Shown one piece after another: positions 1 through 5,015 of a DNA stretch of 5,015 nt (position 1 is the first letter of the stretch; every line of letters begins with the position of its first letter). A program made the position numbers and the translations under genes. Below the pieces are notes generated by a model. That model was not told the origin of the DNA. It made no database searches and saw nothing but the letters and a program-made list of their open reading frames with translations. Source of the stretch: Aquirhabdus sp. (GTDB lineage Bacteria; Pseudomonadota; Gammaproteobacteria; Pseudomonadales; Moraxellaceae); NCBI GenBank assembly GCA_030150595.1, contig JASLFQ010000255.1, forward strand, positions 1 through 5,015, in the 5' to 3' direction.

Positions 1-501
1 ATTATCAGTGACAAAACCTTGACGATATGCAGGAGAGCCACCCAGTGAGACGAGTTTGCGTCCAATTGCTGAACGCGCCATTGGAATGACTTCGATTGGT
101 AATGGAAACGCTCGCCCGAGTTGCTCGACCCATTTTGACTCATCGGCAATACAGATAAACTTCTTGGCAACCGATGCGACGATTTTTTCACGGGTTAACG
201 CACCGCCGCCGCCTTTAATCATATGCAAATGGCGATCAATTTCATCTGCACCATCGACATAAACATCCAGACTGCCGACTTGATTCAATTCAACCACTTC
301 AATACCGACCGCTTTCAAGCGCTCTTCCGTCGCTTTGGAGCTGGCAACCGCACCCGCAAGTTTCAGCTGTGGCAATAAATCAATCAAGAAATTGACTGTG
401 CTTCCCGTACCAACACCGATCACACCACCTTTCGGAATATGCGCCAATGCCGCTTGAGCAACCGCTTTTTTTAATTGATCTTGATGACTAACAACAGACA
501 T
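1..501 (-). CDS. rpiA: Ribose-5-phosphate isomerase A, N-terminal part (runs off left edge)
   Basis: This cytoplasmic enzyme interconverts ribose 5-phosphate and ribulose 5-phosphate in the non-oxidative pentose phosphate pathway. The first 167 codons are present, starting at ATG 501; the family is about 220 residues, so roughly 50 C-terminal residues lie outside the window. Visible motifs are the phosphate-binding GTGST loop (residues 31-35), DGADEID with D83 and D86, and [11 protein letters not shown] with K96 and E105. These correspond to E. coli D81, D84, K94 and the catalytic base E103, offset by two. The reading stops inside the conserved VTDN motif at the window edge. The ribosome binding site is weak (GGCGAG about nine bases upstream), but no other in-frame start fits. 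The gene lies 133 bases downstream of the response regulator and is separated from it by a hairpin, so it is probably a separate transcription unit. The identification is firm. Confidence 0.96.
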   Translation of the reverse strand, partial: MSVVSHQDQLKKAVAQAALAHIPKGGVIGVGTGSTVNFLIDLLPQLKLAGAVASSKATEERLKAVGIEVVELNQVGSLDVYVDGADEIDRHLHMIKGGGGALTREKIVASVAKKFICIADESKWVEQLGRAFPLPIEVIPMARSAIGRKLVSLGGSPAYRQGFVTDN

Positions 502-573
502 ACGAATACACTCGCCAAAATATTAGAAAATTACTAAAAATAAATTCGCGCTAGTTTATCGTAATTAACGATT

Positions 574-608
574 AGAAGCGTAGCTGTTTAGCGGAACAGT
601 ACGCTTCT
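574..608. terminator. 14-bp hairpin between the response regulator and rpiA, probable terminator
   Basis: AGAAGCGTA (574-582) plus CTGTT (584-588) pair perfectly with AACAG (595-599) and TACGCTTCT (600-608). This leaves a single bulged G at 583 and a six-base loop. The position, just after the response regulator stop codon and before rpiA, fits an intrinsic terminator for the kinase/regulator operon. However, the T-run that should follow the stem is on the plus strand (TCTTTT ending at 611). On the minus strand, where the genes are, the stem is followed only by AATCGTTAATT. It may be bidirectional, leaky, or act as an RNA 3' end stabiliser. The stem itself is certain; its role is inferred. 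Confidence 0.6.
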
Positions 609-634
609 TTTCACCATCAACCACTATCGAACGA

Positions 635-1597
635 TTACAAGCTTGCCGTGAGATTGCGGTTAATGCGAGCACGCAATTGCGCCAAGAAATCCGCCACTTT
701 ATTAGATTCAGCTTTCTGCACAGGATCAACTGGCGCTTCAACCACCTGCGCTTGTAAACGTTCTGGCTGGGCTTTTAATGTGTAGTGACGCGCAATGACG
801 GACTCAATACTTTTACCCAACAATCCTTTACGAACAGGCTTTGGTAGATAACGGAAAACTTGTGCTTGGTTAATCAGCTCAACCAACCGCGCTGTGTCTT
901 TGAAATTGGTTAAAATAATCGTCAATAACTCTGGATGCTCTTGTTTGAGTGTCTTAATCATTGCACTAAGATCAACATCGCCTAAACTCAGTTCAGTGAC
1001 CATAATTGCAACTGATCGACTGGTTAAAATATTCAGCGCAGAATGAACATCTTGGCTCCACAGTACATCATGCGAAGGACCCAAAATCTCTTTAACGACG
1101 AGATACGTATTTTCATCACGATCAAGCACTAAGCACGCTAAACGCTGGTTGACGACAATCTCTGGTTCGTCTTGTAGAAGAGGCGTCGCCTGAAGTAAAG
1201 ATTCTGGCACTAACGTTTCCAATTTTCCTGCGATATTTGCCGCTTGAGCAATCGTATCGCGCAGTTCTTTTGGGCCCCAAGGTTTATTGATATAACGGAA
1301 TATCTCACCGTCATTCAATGCATCCAGTGCCGCATCCGCATCAGAATATCCAGTCAACAAAATTCGAATTGTATCGGGCGCAACATCACGTGCTTGGCGC
1401 AGCAATTCTGTGCCAGTCATGATCGGCATACGTTGATCAGAGATAATGACGTGAATCTTTTCTTGGCGCAAAATCTTTAGCGCCTCATTGCCATCGCTGG
1501 TTGCAAAAATCTGATATTGCGTACGCAGCAACATACTGAGTGAACGTAAAATCCGCTCTTCATCATCTACTAATAAAATTTTCGGTTTATCACTCAC
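635..1597 (-). CDS. Response regulator with two receiver domains and no output domain
   Basis: This 320-residue protein is a phosphorylation-controlled signalling protein, probably the partner of the kinase encoded 44 bases upstream. Receiver 1 (about residues 5-120) is canonical: acidic pair D11/D12, phospho-acceptor D54 in ISDQRMP, T82 in LLTGYSD, and K105 in FRYINKPW. This signature resembles receivers of the HupR/RpfG-like type. Receiver 2 (about 153-272) keeps the fold, with LDRDE at 158-162, T230 in IILT and K253 in FRYLPKP. At the phospho-acceptor position, however, it has E202 (IMVTELSL), so it is probably not phosphorylated in the normal way. A glutamine- and alanine-rich linker and a short helical tail (about 275-320) follow. 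No helix-turn-helix, GGDEF, HD-GYP or HDOD domain is visible, so output is probably by protein binding. Translation starts at GTG 1597, chosen because AGGAG lies seven bases upstream. Family assignment is firm; partner and target are inferred. Confidence 0.93.
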   Translation of the reverse strand: MSDKPKILLVDDEERILRSLSMLLRTQYQIFATSDGNEALKILRQEKIHVIISDQRMPIMTGTELLRQARDVAPDTIRILLTGYSDADAALDALNDGEIFRYINKPWGPKELRDTIAQAANIAGKLETLVPESLLQATPLLQDEPEIVVNQRLACLVLDRDENTYLVVKEILGPSHDVLWSQDVHSALNILTSRSVAIMVTELSLGDVDLSAMIKTLKQEHPELLTIILTNFKDTARLVELINQAQVFRYLPKPVRKGLLGKSIESVIARHYTLKAQPERLQAQVVEAPVDPVQKAESNKVADFLAQLRARINRNLTASL

Positions 1598-1604
1598 AAT
1601 CCAT

Positions 1605-1609
1605 CTCCT
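1605..1609 (-). promoter_or_regulatory. Strong ribosome binding site that fixes the GTG start of the response regulator
   Basis: The minus strand reads AGGAG, then ATGGATT, then GTG AGT GAT. The seven-base spacing is close to ideal for the GTG at 1597. The ATG inside the spacer opens a frame that stops after four codons (M-D-C-E) and sits too close to the Shine-Dalgarno sequence to be the real start. The response regulator therefore has its own efficient initiation site and does not rely on coupling to the kinase. Confidence 0.85.
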
Positions 1610-1641
1610 ATCAAAACACCGCTTTTAATGCGGGCTGAATG

Positions 1642-2961
1642 TTATGCATCTTCCAAAACCGCTTGTGTCGTGTTCACGGCTTGGCGCTCTCTTGGCAAAG
1701 AAATTCCAAATCGTGTGCCGCGACCTACTTCAGATGCGACACGAATACGACCACCATGCTGCTCGATAATCTGGAATGAAATCGACAAGCCTAAACCCGT
1801 ACCCTCACCGACTGGTTTGGTGGTAAAGAAAGGATCAAAAATCTTAGCAACCACTTCAGGAGGCATCCCTTTGCCAGTATCTTGCACAGAGATGTGAACG
1901 TTACGATCATCAGCCCAAGTCTTCACGAGAATCTTGCCTTCACCTTCAATCGCTTGTGATGCGTTGGTAAATAAGTTCAACAACACTTGGTTAATTTGAG
2001 AAGGCGCGCAAGCGATTTTTGGAATATCACCCAATTGTTTAATGACTTCGATGCGATTCTTCAATGTGCTCTTGGCAATCAATAATGATGAATTAATACA
2101 CTCATTGATCGACACACTATCCGTCATGGCTTGGTCAAGACGGCTAAAGTTTTTCAAGCCCATCACCAGTTCATTAATTTGTTCTAAACCATAGCCTGTA
2201 TCATTAAAAATCGCCGACATATCTTCAAACAATAAGTCTGGCTGAATCTCGTTTTGTAAATCATCCAACTCAGCGAGCTTCTCAGCAATCGCAACATCAT
2301 TACTATCAGGCGATAAAATCACATCAACCAACTCACGGTGCGACGTATGCATCTGCTGTAACTGAACGATAAATTCTTGGACAATCTCGACGTTATTTTT
2401 GACATAACCCAGCGGCGTATTGATTTCATGCGCAACGCCAGCAACCATTTGACCCAACGACGCCATTTTTTCTGATTGCACTAGCTGTGCTTGAGATGCC
2501 TTCAACTCGCGGTATGCATGCGACAATTCATTGGCATTTTTAATCACTTGCTGTTCCATAGCACCCAGCAGAGCAAGTACCGAACCTAAGCCTAAATATT
2601 GTCCTTCTTCAGTAATGACAAAGTCTTCTGAGAGTGGCGATTGAATCTTGGCTGAAATATAATTGGCGGCTTCTGCGACAGATGTACGGACATCCACCGC
2701 TAAAAAACTTCTCGCCATAAAATTTGCCACAGGCTTCCGCCCGAATAGCTCGCGACCAAAGTTTTTCATAAAAATATTATGAAGCTGGGAGCGCGTCATT
2801 ACGCCGATAGGGATACCATCCTGTACGATGGGTACCGACAAAATGGCTTGATACTCTGGCAGCATCAATTGTGCTGCGATTTCATTCACCGTATCCGTCG
2901 GTGCAAATGCAGGAATATGCAGTGCTAGCGAATAAATATCTGTAATTGAATTCTCTTTCAT
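1642..2961 (-). CDS. Soluble CBS-domain sensor histidine kinase
   Basis: This ATP-dependent protein kinase autophosphorylates a histidine and should pass the phosphate to the response regulator encoded 44 bases downstream. Positions below count from the longer TTG start at 2985 (447 residues). A CBS pair occupies about 14-146: VPIVQDGIPIGVMTRSQL closes the first repeat and DFVITEEGQYLGLGSVLALL the second. The second half resembles CBS pairs I know from GGDEF proteins. A coiled-coil linker (about 147-175) leads to the H-box VAGVAHEINTPLGY with H186. The long two-helix dimerisation domain ends in LKNFSRLD. The ATPase domain has NQVLLNLFTNASQAI (N337, N341), DTGKG (369-373), FDPFF (383-387) and GTGLGL (395-400). 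All catalytic boxes are intact. There is no signal peptide or membrane segment, so the signal is intracellular, perhaps a nucleotide bound by the CBS pair. I prefer ATG 2961 (439 residues); TTG 2985 is possible. Neither has a strong ribosome binding site. Confidence 0.94.
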   Translation of the reverse strand: MKENSITDIYSLALHIPAFAPTDTVNEIAAQLMLPEYQAILSVPIVQDGIPIGVMTRSQLHNIFMKNFGRELFGRKPVANFMARSFLAVDVRTSVAEAANYISAKIQSPLSEDFVITEEGQYLGLGSVLALLGAMEQQVIKNANELSHAYRELKASQAQLVQSEKMASLGQMVAGVAHEINTPLGYVKNNVEIVQEFIVQLQQMHTSHRELVDVILSPDSNDVAIAEKLAELDDLQNEIQPDLLFEDMSAIFNDTGYGLEQINELVMGLKNFSRLDQAMTDSVSINECINSSLLIAKSTLKNRIEVIKQLGDIPKIACAPSQINQVLLNLFTNASQAIEGEGKILVKTWADDRNVHISVQDTGKGMPPEVVAKIFDPFFTTKPVGEGTGLGLSISFQIIEQHGGRIRVASEVGRGTRFGISLPRERQAVNTTQAVLEDA

Positions 2962-3259
2962 GATGCTCACATTCAATTTTGCCAAAGTAGGTTACTCACA
3001 CGCAGTGCCACTCATGGGCTACAACATTTGTCTGCGTTTGTGAAAGCCATGCTTGCTTCTCGAATCCGCAGTCACATACCTCACTCAAATCTGCTTAAAT
3101 AGCAAAAAACAGAGATGAGTACGAACCATCATGAATAAATGCCATTATTCATAAAAATTCGAATTATTATGGAGGTAGATGTGGGGGAAATCGAAAAAAC
3201 TGCATAGGACTTAAAGGGTAATCATATGATGTGACAGAATTATGAAAAACAGTTAAAAT

Positions 3260-3305
3260 TTGTACAATTTTTCTAAATATAAACAATTGTTTAACAATTG
3301 TACAA
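3260..3305. repeat. Nested palindromes over the candidate promoter (operator-like)
   Basis: TTGTACAATT (3260-3269) and AATTGTACAA (3296-3305) form a perfect 10-bp inverted repeat 26 bases apart. Each arm contains the 8-bp palindrome TTGTACAA. Between them lies the 14-bp perfect palindrome TAAACAATTGTTTA (3280-3293). This overlaps a 19-bp inverted repeat ACAATTGTTTAACAATTGT (3283-3301), which is two copies of ACAATTGT centred 11 bases apart, about one helical turn. That geometry is typical of sites for dimeric DNA-binding proteins. The symmetry is directly visible; the binding protein is unknown. Confidence 0.6.
3276..3305 (-). promoter_or_regulatory. Candidate promoter for the kinase/regulator operon
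   Basis: On the minus strand, TTGTAC (3305-3300) is followed after 18 bases by TATATT (3281-3276). The -10 box matches the sigma-70 consensus at five of six positions, the -35 box at three of six (TTG). The spacing is acceptable. The spacer is almost entirely filled by an operator-like palindrome, which supports a regulatory role. The weak -35 box would fit a promoter needing an activator. It is about 300 bases upstream of the kinase start, so other promoters nearer the gene are possible. Confidence 0.4.
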
Positions 3306-3385
3306 GCCACTCATGCAAATCATATAAATAGCATTGATGTGAATATTTTTAGATTAAAAAAATTATTTTATTGGAATATATGAAT

Positions 3386-3429
3386 ATCTTATTCAGCTTA
3401 TCAAAACGTCAAAATAAACTGAATAAGAT
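3386..3429 (-). terminator. Long AT-rich hairpin 30 bases after hemE, probable transcript end
   Basis: ATCTTATTCAG (3386-3396) and CTGAATAAGAT (3419-3429) are perfect 11-bp complements. Five more pairs (3397-3401 with 3414-3418) extend the stem to 16 bp in the minus-strand RNA, with one G-U pair. On the plus strand that pair would be a C-A mismatch, so the structure is better as a minus-strand transcript. The loop is 12 bases. The stem has few GC pairs and no direct T-run follows it; a T-rich stretch appears only about 30-45 bases later. It may stop transcription with help from other factors or protect the hemE mRNA 3' end. Confidence 0.5.
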
Positions 3430-3458
3430 CGTCGTTTTCTGATTCTGGTCTAAAACAG

Positions 3459-4577
3459 TTATTTAAAATACGGCTGGCTGAGTTCATGTACAGCATCGAC
3501 AAAAACACCTGCATGCGTTGGATCAACCCATTGCGTAATGCCATGACCCAGATTGGCGATATAACCCGTTTTACTTGGATCTCCCTTGTAGGCATCCGCA
3601 AGCATCTCGGAGACAGATTGACGAATTTGCTCAGGGGAACCGTACAGGGTACTTGGATCAAGATTTCCTTGTAAGGCGACCTGCCCAGCGGCAAGGCGGC
3701 GAGCATCCGCAAGTGATGTCGTCCAGTCCAGTCCTAATGCGTCAGCACCACTGCCGGCCATTTGCGAAATCCATTGACCACCACCTTTGGTAAAAACAAT
3801 CACAGGCACACGGCGACCTTCATGCTCACGAATCAAACCAGAAATAATTTTGGTCATATACACGAGCGAAAATTCAACATACTCACGATGCGCCAGCGCC
3901 CCGCCCCAACTGTCAAAAATCTGCACAACCTGCGCACCTGCCAAAATCTGCGCATTCAAATAATCAGTCACAGCGACAGCAAGTTTATCGAGCAATGCAT
4001 GAAGCAACTCTGGGGAACGATAAAGCATTTCCTTCGTATGGCGGAATTCACGTGAACTGCCACCTTCCACCATATAAGTCGCCAGCGTCCACGGACTGCC
4101 AGAGAAACCAATAAGTGGCACGCTGCCGCCCAATGCGGAACGAATTGCAGTGACAGCACGCATGACGTAATCCAATGAATCATTCGGGTCAATTGTTGGT
4201 AATGCGGCAATATCGGCTTCGGTACGCACCGTTTTCTTGAACTTTGGACCTTCGCCTTCTTCAAAGTACAAACCCAAACCCATTGCATCTGGCACAGTCA
4301 AAATATCACTGAACAGAATCGCTGCATCCAAAGCAAAACGACGTAACGGCTGCAATGTCACTTCACATGCCAAGTCAGTATTTTTGCACAATGATAAAAA
4401 ATCACCTGCTTGGCTACGCGTCGCTTTGTACTCTGGCAAATAACGCCCCGCCTGCCGCATCATCCAAACAGGTGTCGTATCCACAGGTTGGCGCAACAAT
4501 GCACGGATAAATCGATCATTCTTCAACTCGGGAAAAACAAACTTGGATTTAGACTGCAAATTTACATCACTCATCAT
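3459..4577 (-). CDS. hemE: Uroporphyrinogen decarboxylase
   Basis: HemE removes four carboxyl groups from uroporphyrinogen III to give coproporphyrinogen III, a cytoplasmic step of haem biosynthesis. The protein is 372 residues, slightly longer than the usual 350-360 because of about 17 extra N-terminal residues before LKNDRF. Both family signatures are present: [15 protein letters not shown] (with R41 and R45) and [17 protein letters not shown] (with Y168). The catalytic aspartate is D91 in FSDIL and the conserved histidine is H345 in [14 protein letters not shown] and FTKGGGQW are also typical. The gene is complete and appears functional. Two adjacent ATG codons (4577 and 4574) could start it. 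The only Shine-Dalgarno-like element, TAGAG, lies five bases before the first and eight before the second, so the second is equally plausible. miaE ends 134 bases upstream, leaving room for a separate promoter. The identification is firm. Confidence 0.98.
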   Translation of the reverse strand: MMSDVNLQSKSKFVFPELKNDRFIRALLRQPVDTTPVWMMRQAGRYLPEYKATRSQAGDFLSLCKNTDLACEVTLQPLRRFALDAAILFSDILTVPDAMGLGLYFEEGEGPKFKKTVRTEADIAALPTIDPNDSLDYVMRAVTAIRSALGGSVPLIGFSGSPWTLATYMVEGGSSREFRHTKEMLYRSPELLHALLDKLAVAVTDYLNAQILAGAQVVQIFDSWGGALAHREYVEFSLVYMTKIISGLIREHEGRRVPVIVFTKGGGQWISQMAGSGADALGLDWTTSLADARRLAAGQVALQGNLDPSTLYGSPEQIRQSVSEMLADAYKGDPSKTGYIANLGHGITQWVDPTHAGVFVDAVHELSQPYFK

Positions 4578-4711
4578 TGCGCTCTACTGTTCATACTTCT
4601 AAAAATGTGTGCTTTAGCGGATGCTTCAAACTAATGTTTTTTAAAGTTCGGCATCATCATAACAAATCTGGGATTGGTGAATGAGATAGAACTTGATCAA
4701 TCAGATAACTA
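4578..4711. other. Spacer between miaE and hemE; no clear promoter or terminator
   Basis: This 134-base spacer must hold the hemE 5' region if hemE is transcribed on its own. I see a small palindrome TTGATCAA (4693-4700) and an AT-rich stretch around 4632-4645. No hairpin with a T-run marks the end of miaE, and I find no -35/-10 pair good enough to call. Read-through from miaE into hemE therefore remains possible. Confidence 0.5.
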
Positions 4712-5015
4712 CTAAGCCAAAACAGGCACACCGCCATGAAATCGGATTTCTGTATCAGGTGATTCAATTAACTCACGCTCTACTTCACGAAAAAGTGCAA
4801 TGCGCTCATCAATCGCAATCCGCTCGGAATCTTCAACAAGCGTTCTTGCCAGCGTTAAGTAATCTTCAAAATGACGCGATTCAGACTTCAACAAATAACG
4901 ATAAAATTTCGCCAGCTCATCATCAACAAACGGCGCAAGCGCAGCGAATCGCTCACACGAACGCGCCTCCACAAACGCACCAACAATCAGTACATCGACT
5001 AAAGCCGCTGGTTCA
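4712..5015 (-). CDS. miaE: tRNA-(ms2io6A) hydroxylase, C-terminal part (runs off right edge)
   Basis: MiaE is a diiron monooxygenase that hydroxylates the isopentenyl group of 2-methylthio-N6-isopentenyladenosine at position 37 of tRNAs reading codons that start with U. One hundred codons and the stop (TAG, 4714-4712) are present; the start lies beyond 5015. The frame is open through the edge, beginning EPAALVDVLIVGAFVEARSCERFAALAP, so the GTG at 4972 is internal and not a start. Of the ferritin-like four-helix iron site, the second half is visible: E16 of the fragment in VEARSCERF, and the ExxH motif E45-S-R-H48. The ending RFHGGVPVLA matches the C-terminal pattern I recall for the family. 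About half the protein is missing, so the first two iron-binding helices cannot be checked. Family identification is confident. Confidence 0.92.
   Translation of the reverse strand, partial: EPAALVDVLIVGAFVEARSCERFAALAPFVDDELAKFYRYLLKSESRHFEDYLTLARTLVEDSERIAIDERIALFREVERELIESPDTEIRFHGGVPVLA

Larger units (their letters stand above)
2986..3458. other. 473-base AT-rich gap between hemE and the kinase; regulatory, no convincing gene
   Basis: No open frame of useful length on either strand looks like a protein. From high to low coordinates, the gap holds the hemE 3' hairpin (3386-3429), the palindrome cluster with a candidate minus-strand promoter (3260-3305), palindromes ATCATATGAT (3221-3230) and AATTCGAATT (3156-3165), and an 8-bp stem ATGAATAA/TTATTCAT with a six-base loop (3131-3152). 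The last 130 bases before the kinase are less AT-rich. If the candidate promoter is real, the kinase mRNA has a leader of about 300 bases. Confidence 0.7.

Noticed and set aside
1619..1633. Small hairpin CCGC/GCGG between kinase and regulator
   Set aside because: The stem has only four base pairs; too weak to call a terminator or attenuator.
2990..3050. Two overlapping minus-strand mini-frames just before the kinase (12 codons MAFTNADKCCSP, then 7 codons MSGTACE joined by ATGA)
   Set aside because: Such short frames arise by chance; ribosome binding sites are weak and there is no attenuator-like structure tied to them.
3171..3216. Plus-strand GGAGG followed by ATG 3179 (11 codons) or GTG 3181 (8 codons)
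   Set aside because: The Shine-Dalgarno match is good, but the frames are very short, have no visible purpose, and no plus-strand gene follows for which they could be a leader peptide.
3006..3315. 10-bp direct repeat GCCACTCATG at 3007-3016 and 3306-3315
   Set aside because: One copy is next to the candidate -35 box and one near the kinase start, but a single 10-bp match in a gap of this size is not strongly unlikely by chance.
3401..3712. Minus-strand open frame overlapping the 3' end of hemE
   Set aside because: It lies almost entirely inside hemE in another frame and has no recognisable domain; a shadow frame. The same holds for the plus-strand frames inside hemE, the kinase, the regulator and rpiA.
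4632..4670. Possible hemE promoter (TTGTTA ... AAAAAC on the minus strand)
   Set aside because: The -10 match is poor and other alignments are no better, so no promoter is called.

Overview
The window reads as ordinary chromosome from a gammaproteobacterium of moderate GC content. The HemE protein (for example the stretches [32 protein letters not shown] and [19 protein letters not shown]) looks closest to my memory of Acinetobacter/Moraxellaceae proteins. I therefore suggest a Moraxellaceae-like organism with moderate confidence; no database search was possible. All five genes are on the minus strand, so transcription runs from high to low coordinates. No rRNA, tRNA, CRISPR array, insertion sequence or phage gene was seen.

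In transcription order: (1) 5015-4712 is the C-terminal half of miaE, a diiron tRNA hydroxylase, cut by the right window edge. (2) 4577-3459 is a complete hemE, uroporphyrinogen decarboxylase, followed by a long AT-rich hairpin at 3429-3386. (3) 3458-2986 is a 473-base AT-rich gap. It has no convincing gene but contains a cluster of palindromes on a candidate promoter near 3260-3305. (4) 2961 (or 2985) to 1642 is a soluble sensor histidine kinase with an N-terminal CBS-domain pair. (5) 1597-635 lies 44 bases downstream. It is a two-receiver response regulator without an output domain, starting at GTG behind a strong AGGAG ribosome binding site. (6) A 14-bp hairpin at 574-608 separates this operon from rpiA. 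(7) 501-1 is the N-terminal three quarters of rpiA, ribose-5-phosphate isomerase A, cut by the left edge.

Three of the genes (miaE, hemE, rpiA) are housekeeping functions with intact diagnostic motifs. The part worth attention is the two-component pair between hemE and rpiA. The kinase has no membrane segment and probably reads an intracellular ligand through its CBS pair. Its partner has one canonical receiver (Asp54) and a second, degenerate receiver in which Glu202 occupies the phospho-acceptor position. With no DNA-binding or enzymatic output domain, the regulator probably acts by protein-protein contact. The long upstream gap with operator-like palindromes suggests that the pair has its own regulated promoter. 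The physiological signal and target cannot be read from this window.
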